This document shows positions 5,434 to 12,725 of a stretch of 17,525 nucleotides of DNA, one piece after another (positions within the stretch are counted from its first letter, which is position 1; the number at the start of each line of letters is the position of its first letter). A model generated the notes under the pieces. That model saw only the letters and a program-made list of their open reading frames with translations. It was not told the DNA's origin and did no database searches. The DNA is taken from positions 1 to 17,525 of the forward strand of contig JAHJXD010000041.1 in assembly GCA_018827685.1 (NCBI GenBank). Reading direction: 5' to 3'. A program made the position numbers and the translations under genes. The DNA comes from Patescibacteria group bacterium. Its GTDB lineage: Bacteria; Patescibacteriota; Patescibacteriia; Patescibacteriales; GWC2-42-12.

Positions 5434-5853
5434 ATGTTAACGATCAGATTATCAAGGGTGGGAAAAAAGAATATTCCGCTATACCGTGTCATCATATCGG
5501 AAAAACACAAAGATCTTTACGGAGATTGTTTGGAAATTTTAGGTTCTTATAATCCGCACACTAAAGAGCTAAAAATTAATGTCGAAAAAACTAAGTATTG
5601 GATTTCTATGGGTGCGGGTATATCAAATACAGTCAATAATTTATTGATTGAGAAAAAAATTATTGAGGGTAAAAAATTAAAAGCTTCAAAAAACAGAAAA
5701 TCGAAAAAAACTCCTGCGCCGGTTTCGGTCGCGTCGACTACAGTCGTGGCTACACCAGCTCCGGCTAAAACAGAAGTCGCGCCAATTCCAGCTCAGGCAG
5801 AAACTATGCCGGCTTCGGTTGCAGAACCAAAAACAGAACAGTCGGCTGTCTAA
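5434..5853 (+). CDS. rpsP: 30S ribosomal protein S16 with Ala/Pro-rich tail
   Basis: 139 residues. S16 binds 16S rRNA early in assembly of the small subunit. Residues 1-80 are the complete S16 core: M-L-T-I-R-L-S-R-V-G-K-K-N-I-P-L-Y-R-V, then I-L-G-S-Y-N-P-H and W-I-S-M-G-A with the closing helix. Residues 81-139 are an extension, first Lys-rich (KKLKASKNRKSKK) and then Ala/Pro/Val/Thr-rich low complexity, which is likely disordered. Core S16 proteins are about 80-90 residues, so over a third of this protein is tail. A TTG at 5404 is in frame upstream, but ATG 5434 gives the canonical N-terminus and is preferred. It stands alone between repeat-bearing spacers, without the usual rimM or trmD neighbours. 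Confidence 0.95.
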   Translation: MLTIRLSRVGKKNIPLYRVIISEKHKDLYGDCLEILGSYNPHTKELKINVEKTKYWISMGAGISNTVNNLLIEKKIIEGKKLKASKNRKSKKTPAPVSVASTTVVATPAPAKTEVAPIPAQAETMPASVAEPKTEQSAV

Positions 5854-5868
5854 AAACAGGCTTTATCC

Positions 5869-5943
5869 GGACAAAATGAATAAGTTCACATACATTCTGG
5901 ATTACTTGATTAGCAATAATTATTTGTCCAGAATGATGCGGAC
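5869..5943. repeat. Nested inverted repeats downstream of rpsP
   Basis: GGACAAA (5869-5875) pairs with TTTGTCC (5923-5929), and inside it CATTCTGGA (5893-5901) pairs perfectly with TCCAGAATG (5927-5935); the right arms overlap, so the two pairings are alternatives. The segment ends in GAATGATGCGGAC, shared with 5190-5202. It could act as an rpsP 3' structure, but lacks a T-run on the + strand. Confidence 0.5.
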
Positions 5944-5975
5944 TAATATAAAACTATTTCTATAATTAATTAAAA

Positions 5976-5986
5976 GGGACTGTCCC
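5976..5986 (+). repeat. GGGACTGTCCC palindrome, copy 4
   Basis: Exact copy, 13 nt before the ATG of the gene at 6000 and 9 nt after a perfect TATAAT (5961-5966). No good -35 is seen upstream of that TATAAT. Confidence 0.7.
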
Positions 5987-5999
5987 TAAATCTAAATCT

Positions 6000-6317
6000 A
6001 TGACTGAAGAAAAAACAACTAAAACTCCGCTTGATCCGGATATTAAAAAAAACAAAACCGTCGCGGCTTTGTCTTATGTCTGGATCTTGTTTTTAATTCC
6101 ACTACTAGGAAAAAAACGCTCAACATTTTCTCAATTTCACGCCAAGCAAGGCCTGGTTCTATTTCTGTTAAGTTTTCTTTCCTGGTTTCCGCTAATTGGC
6201 TGGCTAATTGGCTTGGCCATCATCATTATCTCGATTATAGGTATTTTAAAATGCATGGAAGGAGCTTGGTGGAAAGCGCCTTACATTTACGGTTTGAGCA
6301 AAAAAATTAATCTATAA
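6000..6317 (+). CDS. DUF4870/Tic20-like small membrane protein
   Basis: 105 residues. A charged cytosolic N-terminus (1-20, TEEKTTKTPLDPDIKKNKT) precedes hydrophobic helices at about 21-36, 50-64 and 66-84. The loop F-S-Q-F-H-A-K-Q-G-L-V-L-F (43-55) is the signature seen in DUF4870-type proteins, a widespread family of unknown biochemical role. A W-W-K-A-P-Y-I-Y-G-L segment near the C-terminus matches the same family. Start ATG 6000 follows palindrome copy 4 and no Shine-Dalgarno is visible. The protein could help the envelope or transport, but nothing in the sequence says which. Confidence 0.75.
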   Translation: MTEEKTTKTPLDPDIKKNKTVAALSYVWILFLIPLLGKKRSTFSQFHAKQGLVLFLLSFLSWFPLIGWLIGLAIIIISIIGILKCMEGAWWKAPYIYGLSKKINL

Positions 6318-6372
6318 TAAGCAATACACAGGACAAATTAAGTACAAGTTTGTATTATTGTATTATTCATCT

Positions 6373-8787
6373 ATGTCTGAAAAAAAATTTATTAAATTTT
6401 TTGAAGAAACTACAATTAAAGATGTGCCAGAAGTCGGGGGTAAAAACGCTTCACTTGGCGAAATGTATAAAACCTTAGCTGACCAGGGCATAAAAGTGCC
6501 TAATGGTTTTGCTGTTACGGCCAGCGCCTATAATTACCTTTTAGAACAAACTCATCTTAAAAAAAACATAAAAAATGTCCTAGACGGTTTAAATACTCAT
6601 GACGTAACCGATTTGGCCAAACGCGGCGCCGCGATCAGAAAATTAATTGTGGCTACGGCTTTTCCTAAAGACTTAAGCCAAGATATTGTTGAAGCCTATA
6701 AAAAATTATCCCAATTTTACAAAACTAAAAATTTGCATGTGGCGGTTCGCTCTAGCGCCACGGCCGAAGATTTGCCTGATGCTTCTTTCGCCGGCCAACA
6801 GGAAACCTTTTTAAATATCTCCGGTGAAGTTGAGCTGCTCTTAGCGGTTAAAAAATGTATTGCTTCTTTATTCACCAACCGCGCCATCTCTTACCGCGTA
6901 GATAAAGGTTTTGACCATTTTAAAATTGCACTTTCAGTCGGCGTGCAAAAAATGATCCGTTCTGACTTAGCCGCTTCCGGCGTAATTTTTACTATTGACA
7001 CTGAATCGGGTTTTGCTAATACGGTTTTAATTAGTTCTATTTACGGCTTGGGCGAAAATATCGTGCAAGGCAAAGTTGATCCTGACGAATTTTACGTTTT
7101 TAAACCAACCAAAACTATTATCTCACGTTCAATTTCAAGGAAAAAAATCAAAATGATTTACAGCGCGAATCCTAAACATCCGGTTAAAGATGTTAAAGTG
7201 CCCGAGGTGATGCAATGCCAATCCTCAATCACCGATGCGCAAGTTTTAGAATTAGCAGACTGGGCCATGCAGATTGAAAAACATTATGGCCGAGCCATGG
7301 ATATAGAATGGGCTTTAGATGGTAAAGAAAACCAATTATATATTATTCAAGCGCGTCCGGAAACTATCCATTCGGTGCGCGATTACAACGTGATTGAAGA
7401 ATATGTTTTGGAAAAAAAATCTTTATCTTGCGAAACTTCGCGCAATAAAATTATTTCCACTGGCAGAAGCGTAGGCAATCGCATTGGCGCTGGATTGGCA
7501 AATCGGATTATGGATATAAAAAATATTGCTAAATTTAAACCAGGCGAAGTTTTAGTGACCGACATGACTGACCCGGACTGGGAACCGATTATGAAAATCG
7601 CTTCAGCCATCGTAACAGATAAAGGCGGACGCACTTGCCACGCGGCCATAGTCTCTCGCGAATTAGGCATTCCCTGCGTGGTTGGCACAAGTGATGTTTC
7701 CAAAAAAATTAAAACAGGGCAAGCCATAACCGCGAGCTGCGCCCAAGGCGATATAGGTTTTGTTTATGAAGGCAAACTGCCTTTTAAAATTAATAAAACC
7801 AGCATTAAAAATTTAGCCAAACCAAAAACCAAAATTATGATGAATATCGGCTCGCCAGACATCGCCTTTTTATCATCATTCATCCCCAATGACGGCGTGG
7901 GACTGGCGCGCGAAGAATTTATCATCAACGATCAGATTAAAATTCATCCATTGGCTTTAATAAATTACGCCAAATTAAAAGACAAAAAGGTTAAAAAGAA
8001 AATTGATGAATTAACCATTGGCTACAAAGATAAAAAACAATATTACATTGATAAACTGGCTCAAGGCATGGCTATAATCACGGCCGCCTTCTATCCCAAC
8101 GACGTGATTATTAGGTTCTCTGACTTTAAAACCAATGAATACGCCAACTTGATCGGCGGCGCTGACTATGAGCCGGTTGAAGCAAATCCCATGATCGGTT
8201 GGCGCGGAGCCTCGCGCTATTACACGCCGCAATTTAAACCAGCCTTTGAACTTGAGTGCGAAGCTATAAAAAAAGTGCGCAATGAAATGAAATTGACTAA
8301 TTTAAAAGCCATGGTGCCTTTTTGCCGAACAATAAAAGAAGCCGAACAGGTAATAAAAATCATGGCGGATAATGGCTTAAAACAAGGCGAAAATAATTTT
8401 GAATTATATTGCATGGTGGAAATTCCTTCTAATGTTATTTTGGCTGAAGATTTTGCCAAACTTTATGACGGTTTTTCCATTGGCTCAAATGACTTGACGC
8501 AGCTTACTCTTGGCGTAGATCGCGACAGTTCGCTGGTTAGTCAAATATATGATGAAAACAACGCGGCTATAAAAAAATTAATTAAACAAGTAATTGAAGT
8601 GGCTAAAAAAACCAAAACTAAAATCGGCATCTGCGGCCAAGCCCCATCCGATTTTCCGGACTTTGCGCAATTTTTAGTAGAATGCGGAATAGATAGCATT
8701 TCCCTAAATCCAGACACGGTTATAAAAACCACTATAACTATACTAGAAACTGAAAAAAAACTTAATAGAAACAAATCCAATAAATAA
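6373..8787 (+). CDS. ppsA: Phosphoenolpyruvate synthase (pyruvate, water dikinase)
   Basis: 804 residues, near the 792 of the E. coli enzyme. It converts pyruvate, ATP and water to phosphoenolpyruvate, AMP and phosphate, feeding gluconeogenesis. The N-terminal ATP-grasp domain (about 1-345) shows V-G-G-K-N-A-S-L-G-E-M (21-31), V-R-S-S-A-T-A-E-D-L-P-D-A-S-F-A-G-Q with R126, and I-I-Q-A-R-P-E-T with R328. The swivelling phosphohistidine domain has G-G-R-T-C-H423-A-A-I-V-S-R-E. The C-terminal PEP/pyruvate barrel has G-S-N-D-L-T-Q-L-T-L-G-V-D-R-D and I-G-I-C754-G-Q-A-P-S-D, with the catalytic Cys. ATG 6373 is chosen over the in-frame TTG 6358 because M-S-E-K-K-F fits the family start. No ribosome binding site is apparent. 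lgt begins 27 nt downstream. Confidence 0.95.
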   Translation: MSEKKFIKFFEETTIKDVPEVGGKNASLGEMYKTLADQGIKVPNGFAVTASAYNYLLEQTHLKKNIKNVLDGLNTHDVTDLAKRGAAIRKLIVATAFPKDLSQDIVEAYKKLSQFYKTKNLHVAVRSSATAEDLPDASFAGQQETFLNISGEVELLLAVKKCIASLFTNRAISYRVDKGFDHFKIALSVGVQKMIRSDLAASGVIFTIDTESGFANTVLISSIYGLGENIVQGKVDPDEFYVFKPTKTIISRSISRKKIKMIYSANPKHPVKDVKVPEVMQCQSSITDAQVLELADWAMQIEKHYGRAMDIEWALDGKENQLYIIQARPETIHSVRDYNVIEEYVLEKKSLSCETSRNKIISTGRSVGNRIGAGLANRIMDIKNIAKFKPGEVLVTDMTDPDWEPIMKIASAIVTDKGGRTCHAAIVSRELGIPCVVGTSDVSKKIKTGQAITASCAQGDIGFVYEGKLPFKINKTSIKNLAKPKTKIMMNIGSPDIAFLSSFIPNDGVGLAREEFIINDQIKIHPLALINYAKLKDKKVKKKIDELTIGYKDKKQYYIDKLAQGMAIITAAFYPNDVIIRFSDFKTNEYANLIGGADYEPVEANPMIGWRGASRYYTPQFKPAFELECEAIKKVRNEMKLTNLKAMVPFCRTIKEAEQVIKIMADNGLKQGENNFELYCMVEIPSNVILAEDFAKLYDGFSIGSNDLTQLTLGVDRDSSLVSQIYDENNAAIKKLIKQVIEVAKKTKTKIGICGQAPSDFPDFAQFLVECGIDSISLNPDTVIKTTITILETEKKLNRNKSNK

Positions 8788-8814
8788 TGTCGTTCACGCA
8801 TAGTATGAAGTTTT

Positions 8815-9660
8815 ATGTTTAATTTGCTTCACACTTTTAATCCATCGCCCGTTATTTTTTCATTCGGCTCAATCAATATCTATTGGTACGGTGTTTTTAT
8901 GGTGATAGGGGTTTTAGCAGCCATGGCCATGGCCATTTATTTGGCTAAACTTTATGGCATAAAAAGTGAAATCATTATTGACATGGCTGTTTGGCTGATT
9001 ATCGGCGGCATAATCGGCGCGCGGCTTTATGATATATTTTTAGAGTGGCCTTATTTTTCAACCCACCTCATAAACACTTTTAAAATTTGGCACGGTGGCC
9101 TAGCCATCCACGGCGCCATTATCGGCGGGCTGGTTGCGCTTTGGTTATTTGCTAAAATACATCATCATAATTTTTGGCCGCTGGCCGCTATTGCGGCAAC
9201 TGCCTTGCCATTAGCCCAGGCCATTGGTCGCTGGGGTAATTATTTTAATCAAGAATTATTTGGCTATCCTACCGACTTGCCATGGGGCATATGGATTAAC
9301 ATAGTCCACCGCCCTTTACAATATTTAAATTATAATTATTTTCACCCGGCTTTTTTCTATGAATCTATGGGTAATCTTTTAATTTTTATAATTTTAATAT
9401 TCTTGCAAATGCGGGTTATAAAAAAACAACGATTTTCAGCAACCAATTATATATTATGCGTTGCCAGTTATGCGTTTTTATACTCATTGCTTCGTTTTTT
9501 CACTGAATTCATCCGAATAGACGCGACGCCGGTTGTTTTCGGCCTGCGTTTTCCGCAATTAGTCAGTCTATTAATGATGATATTGGCTTTAATCTTTATT
9601 GCTTATAAAATTTGGCCAAAAATAAATCGAAATAATACACAATCTGTTCTTGATAATTAA
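8815..9660 (+). CDS. lgt: Prolipoprotein diacylglyceryl transferase
   Basis: 281 residues, an inner-membrane enzyme with about seven transmembrane helices. It moves diacylglycerol from phosphatidylglycerol to the lipobox Cys of prolipoproteins, the first step of lipoprotein maturation. Visible motifs: I-Y-W-Y-G-V near residue 25, G-A-R-L-Y-D (68-73), W-H-G-G-L-A-I-H-G-A (92-101) and the Lgt signature G-R-W-G-N-Y-F-N-Q-E (138-147) with R139. P-A-F-F-Y-E-S (178-184) and L-R-F-F-T-E-F-I-R (226-234) follow, with R227 and E231 in the places of catalytic residues in E. coli Lgt. The end of the gene overlaps the rpsT promoter. Confidence 0.95.
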   Translation: MFNLLHTFNPSPVIFSFGSINIYWYGVFMVIGVLAAMAMAIYLAKLYGIKSEIIIDMAVWLIIGGIIGARLYDIFLEWPYFSTHLINTFKIWHGGLAIHGAIIGGLVALWLFAKIHHHNFWPLAAIAATALPLAQAIGRWGNYFNQELFGYPTDLPWGIWINIVHRPLQYLNYNYFHPAFFYESMGNLLIFIILIFLQMRVIKKQRFSATNYILCVASYAFLYSLLRFFTEFIRIDATPVVFGLRFPQLVSLLMMILALIFIAYKIWPKINRNNTQSVLDN

Positions 9661-9678
9661 AATTAACCATGCTATTAT
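9650..9678 (+). promoter_or_regulatory. rpsT promoter overlapping the 3' end of lgt
   Basis: TTGATA (9650-9655), a 17-nt spacer and TATTAT (9673-9678) form a near-ideal sigma70-type promoter. Its -35 lies in the last codons of lgt. The resulting leader of about 60 nt carries a GCGCA/TGCGC hairpin (9692-9696 with 9707-9711). Confidence 0.6.
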
Positions 9679-9746
9679 ATCAAAATCTCTCGCGCAGGAT
9701 TGTGGTTGCGCAAAAAACTAATTAATCAATTAATCTAACTAACTTT

Positions 9747-10010
9747 ATGCCTAATATAGCTTCAACTAAAAAAGAATTACGCAAATCAAAAAAGCACCAA
9801 ACGCGCAATAAAAAAACTAAAAATAATTTAAAAGATTTAATCAAAAAAAGCCGCCGAGCGATTGAAGCCAAGCATGCCAACGCTAAAGAATTGGTGGCAA
9901 AAGCTTTATGCGCTTTAGACAAAGCGGCTGGGAAAGGCGTGATTAAAAAAAATGCCAGCAACCGCAAAAAATCAAAATTGCATAAAAAACTAAACCAAGC
10001 TTTTAAATAA
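9747..10010 (+). CDS. rpsT: 30S ribosomal protein S20
   Basis: 87 residues, very Lys/Arg-rich three-helix protein that binds 16S rRNA in the small subunit. It starts M-P-N-I-A-S-T-K-K-E-L-R-K-S-K-K-H and ends R-K-K-S-K-L-H-K-K-L-N. It contains the family A-L-D-K-A-A-x-K-G-V-I-K-K-N-A-S-N-R-K-K-S-K-L core (56-79). It has its own promoter and a hairpin-bearing leader. In E. coli S20 represses its own translation, so the leader hairpin could serve that purpose, though this is inference. It converges on holA with 8 nt between stops, an arrangement also known from Firmicutes. Confidence 0.96.
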   Translation: MPNIASTKKELRKSKKHQTRNKKTKNNLKDLIKKSRRAIEAKHANAKELVAKALCALDKAAGKGVIKKNASNRKKSKLHKKLNQAFK

Positions 10011-10018
10011 ATTAAAAT

Positions 10019-11053
10019 TTACAAACTGGCAATCAGCATATTCAAGCCCGTAAGATAATCGCTTTGCCCTGATTTAACCTGGTAATCAATTTTAACCAAT
10101 TGGCTTAAAATATTTTTTAAAATAGGTAAAGTAAAATGACGCGTCTGTTCTAAGCCTTTTTGCGCCACAAAAGGATGGAGTTTAAGTTTGCCGGCGATCT
10201 GGCGTTGGTTTAAACCTGACTCAAGCGCCTGCTTAATTTGCAGTAAAATCCTAAATTGTCTAACAAACATATTTAATAAATAACCGTCGCTTAAACCAGC
10301 TTCAATTTGCTCATCTAAAAGTTTAATAGCCAGGCTCTTATTTTTAACGCTTAAAGCATCGGTTAAAGCAAAAATATTCTCGCTAAAATTTCCTCGAACT
10401 AAATTTTGAACATCTTCTATTTCTATATGAACCTCTGCTTGAGTCAATGCGCCGGCCGCTTTATAGCTTAATAATTTATCCAATTCATTATTAATCTGCC
10501 AACCGTCAGGACCCACTAAACTAACTAGCATTTCAGCGGCTTTAGCTCTAATTTTACCGCCACGCAAAGCCGTTTGCCTTTTTACCCAATCGGCCGATTC
10601 TGTGTTACTTAATAAATTAAAATTATAAGAATACTTTTGGCTAGATAAAAATTTAAAGAATTCGGTCTGTTTTTTTAAAAGCGGTTTTTCCTTACCGCTC
10701 GAATCTAAAAGCATGGGCGCTAATACATTCTTAAATTTTTTTGTTTTAATGTTTGACTCCCAAACAATAATAATATTATCGTCCTGTTTTTTATTTTTAA
10801 AATACTCGCTAAGATTTTCAAAAATTAGTTTGTCTTTATTAATAAAAACATCCTCAATAATAATTAAACGTTTTTTAGACAATAGCGACGACGGACTGAT
10901 GGCGGTCGTGATTTCAGAAAAACTCGCCTTAGCGCCATTAATAATTTTAAGCCCGCTGCCTAATTTATCAATCTCTCTAAGATATTTATTTTTTAATTCA
11001 TTTAATTTTAAACGGCTTCTGAAATTATCTTGGCCATAGAGAAAAATTATCAT
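10019..11053 (-). CDS. holA: DNA polymerase III delta subunit (clamp loader)
   Basis: 344 residues. The delta subunit is the clamp-loader wrench that opens the beta sliding clamp at replication forks. Residues 1-13 (M-I-I-F-L-Y-G-Q-D-N-F-R-S) are the typical delta opening, a degenerate P-loop in an AAA+ fold that does not hydrolyse ATP. K-R-L-I-I-I-E-D-V and I-I-I-V-W-E-S mark the following strands. The middle has G-P-D-G-W-Q-I-N-N-E-L-D-K-L, a family hallmark. The C-terminal collar domain includes L-L-N-M-F-V-R-Q-F-R-I-L-L-Q-I-K (256-271), L-H-P-F-V-A-Q-K and the ending Y-Q-V-K-S-G-Q-S-D. ATG 11053 is the natural start. It diverges from the LysW-like gene. Confidence 0.93.
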   Translation of the reverse strand: MIIFLYGQDNFRSRLKLNELKNKYLREIDKLGSGLKIINGAKASFSEITTAISPSSLLSKKRLIIIEDVFINKDKLIFENLSEYFKNKKQDDNIIIVWESNIKTKKFKNVLAPMLLDSSGKEKPLLKKQTEFFKFLSSQKYSYNFNLLSNTESADWVKRQTALRGGKIRAKAAEMLVSLVGPDGWQINNELDKLLSYKAAGALTQAEVHIEIEDVQNLVRGNFSENIFALTDALSVKNKSLAIKLLDEQIEAGLSDGYLLNMFVRQFRILLQIKQALESGLNQRQIAGKLKLHPFVAQKGLEQTRHFTLPILKNILSQLVKIDYQVKSGQSDYLTGLNMLIASL

Positions 11054-11057
11054 AAAT

Positions 11058-11085
11058 TTGGTTAAAATTTTGTTAATATTGTAAT
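11058..11085 (+). promoter_or_regulatory. Possible promoter for the LysW-like gene
   Basis: TTGGTT (11058-11063), 16-nt spacer, TGTAAT (11080-11085), in the 99-nt divergent spacer between holA and the zinc-ribbon gene. A moderate match only. Confidence 0.3.
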
Positions 11086-11152
11086 GAAGAAACTTCAGCA
11101 GAAAGATTATTAAGCAACAAGTCTAATTATTATTAAAAAACAAGTCCAACTT

Positions 11153-11329
11153 ATGCAAACAACTCAATGCCCGATCTGCTCAAGCGATATTATTATTGAC
11201 GAAGAATCGTCGGAAAAAGATTTAGTTAATTGTTTAAACTGCGGCGCCGAGTTAGAAATCGTTACCCTGCAACCCTTACAGTTAAATCCGCTTCAGCAAG
11301 AGTCAGGAGAAGAAGACGACAACAATTAA
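11153..11329 (+). CDS. LysW-like mini zinc-ribbon protein
   Basis: 58 residues, very acidic at the end. MQTTQCPICSSDIIIDEESS begins with a C6-x2-C9 knuckle, a second knuckle follows (C27-L-N-C30-G-A-E-L-E-I-V), and then L-Q-P-L-Q-L-N-P-L. The tail is E-E-D-D-N-N. The layout C-P-x-C ... C-x-x-C-G-A-E-L-E-I-V-x-L-x-P-L matches LysW/ArgW, carrier proteins that hold lysine or arginine intermediates on a C-terminal Glu in an E-D-W-G-E motif. That carrier end is absent here: there is no Trp-Gly and the last residue is Asn. No lysine biosynthesis gene is nearby. It may be a zinc-binding adaptor rather than a carrier. It converges on murD with 35 nt between stops. Confidence 0.75.
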   Translation: MQTTQCPICSSDIIIDEESSEKDLVNCLNCGAELEIVTLQPLQLNPLQQESGEEDDNN

Positions 11330-11364
11330 TGATCAACCTCTCAACTTTGATAAACTCGGCAAAG

Positions 11365-12714
11365 CTATTTTATTTTTTTAACTTCAGCCTTGAATAAATC
11401 TCCTCGCTCTTTATAATTTTTAAACATACCAAAGCTGGCGCAAGCCGTGGATAATAAAACTATGTCGCTTTGAATAGCGTGTTGATACGCCGTAACTACC
11501 GCGTCCTTAATATTATCTACTAATTTCGTTTTGTTTTTGTTAAACTTAATTTTTAATAATTCTTTTTGTATCATTGGCGTGGCTTTACCGTTTAACAAAA
11601 CCACAAACTTACATCGTTTTTTTACCTCTGCGGCTAAATCTTTAAAATCCGCTCTTTTGTCAGCCCCGCCAAGTAAAATTATTATCGGCTGGTTAAAAGA
11701 TTTAAGCGCGATAATGGTTGACTCTGGCATGGTGGCAAAACTGTCATCATAATATTTTACTTCTCTTATATTTTTTACAAACTCCAATCTGTGCGGCAAA
11801 CTTTTAAAATTAGCAATCGCTTTTTTAATTGCTTCTTGTTTTACTCCGACAATTTTTGCCACTTTAACCGCTGCCGCAATATTCTCTTTATTATGCTCCC
11901 CGATTAATTGTGAAGACAACTCGGACTTTTTAAAATAAATAATTTTAGCCTTTTTTGTCATTGTGAGCCTTGTAATCAAGGCGTGGCAATCTGTGTTAAT
12001 TTGTAATTTAAAATTTAAAATTGTCCAATCTCCCTTTTTCTGCCACTTACTTATATTTAATTTTGCTGAATAATAATCTTTTAAGCTTTTATGAAAATTC
12101 GGATTATTAGGATCAGTCGGCGTCAAATGTTCTGGATAAAAATTTGTAATCACGCTAATATGCGGGCTAATTGCCATATCTTCCAGATGAAAACTGGATA
12201 ATTCTAAAACAACCCAATCAGTTTTTTTTATTTTAACAAAAAAATCAAACGGCGCCATGCCAATATTCCCTCCAAGCCAAACTTGTTTACCTGCCGCGCA
12301 CAGAATTTTATAAATTAAACTTGAGGTTGTGCCTTTGCCTTTGGTGCCGGTTACGCCAATAATATTTTTTGTCGGACAAAGCTCAAAAAATAATTGCATT
12401 GGAGAACTCAAACAACTTTTAACTTTCAACTTTTGACTTTTAACTTTACTGATTGGCCAGCCAGGGGAACGAAATAAAATATCAAATTTATAAAAATTTT
12501 TATTATAATTTTTACCCAATTGCCATTTTATATTTGAGCCTTTTTTATTTAATTCCTTATATTTTTCGTCTAATTCTTTCCGGCCTCTGCTGTCGCAAAC
12601 AGTAATTTCACAGTTAATTTTTTTATTTAAAATATATTTAACCAAGGCTAAATTCTCTAATCCTAACCCTAAAATAGCTATTTTTTTATTTTGTAATTTT
12701 TTTAATTCTTGCAT
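11365..12714 (-). CDS. murD: UDP-N-acetylmuramoyl-L-alanine--D-glutamate ligase
   Basis: 449 residues, close to the usual 440-450. MurD adds D-glutamate to UDP-MurNAc-L-Ala in the cytoplasmic stage of peptidoglycan synthesis. The N-terminal Rossmann domain begins K-I-A-I-L-G-L-G-L-E (11-20). The ATP P-loop is G-V-T-G-T-K-G-K-G-T-T-S (120-131). E171-L-S-S-F-H-L and N191-F-Y-P-E-H-L are ligase motifs. G-E-H-N-K-E-N (272-278) and L-P-H-R-L-E (306-311) follow, then Y-Y-D-D-S-F-A-T-M-P and L-L-G-G-A-D-K (347-353) in the C-terminal domain. Two stretches look inserted: residues 90-100 (heptamer repeats) and about 235-254 (palindromic repeat). Both replace variable loops. The gene follows polA by 11 nt, so it is probably co-transcribed with it. 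Confidence 0.95.
   Translation of the reverse strand: MQELKKLQNKKIAILGLGLENLALVKYILNKKINCEITVCDSRGRKELDEKYKELNKKGSNIKWQLGKNYNKNFYKFDILFRSPGWPISKVKSQKLKVKSCLSSPMQLFFELCPTKNIIGVTGTKGKGTTSSLIYKILCAAGKQVWLGGNIGMAPFDFFVKIKKTDWVVLELSSFHLEDMAISPHISVITNFYPEHLTPTDPNNPNFHKSLKDYYSAKLNISKWQKKGDWTILNFKLQINTDCHALITRLTMTKKAKIIYFKKSELSSQLIGEHNKENIAAAVKVAKIVGVKQEAIKKAIANFKSLPHRLEFVKNIREVKYYDDSFATMPESTIIALKSFNQPIIILLGGADKRADFKDLAAEVKKRCKFVVLLNGKATPMIQKELLKIKFNKNKTKLVDNIKDAVVTAYQHAIQSDIVLLSTACASFGMFKNYKERGDLFKAEVKKIK
11960..11990 (-). repeat. Interspersed palindromic element embedded in frame in murD
   Basis: GCCTTG (11967-11972) and CAAGGC (11977-11982) form a perfect stem around TAAT, with outer ATTG/CAAT pairs (11960-11963 and 11987-11990). 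Read on the minus strand it has the ATTGCCACGCC...GGCTCACAAT layout of repeats common in the spacers of many bacterial genomes. Here it encodes MurD residues of about 242-252 (D-C-H-A-L-I-T-R-L-T-M). Next to it an AATTTAAAATTTAAAATT stretch (12005-12022) encodes N-F-K-L-Q-I. Confidence 0.65.
12414..12448 (-). repeat. Degenerate heptamer tandem repeat in murD (5 units)
   Basis: Plus-strand units AACTTTT, AACTTTC, AACTTTT, GACTTTT, AACTTTA run head to tail for 35 nt. They encode the K-V-K-S-Q-K-L-K-V-K-S stretch of MurD (90-100), between the N-terminal domain and the ATP-binding domain. Confidence 0.75.
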
Positions 12715-12725
12715 AATGCTTTTTG

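Noticed and set aside
6358..6372. TTG start extending PEP synthase by 5 residues
   Set aside because: The added residues do not resemble the family N-terminus and ATG 6373 fits.
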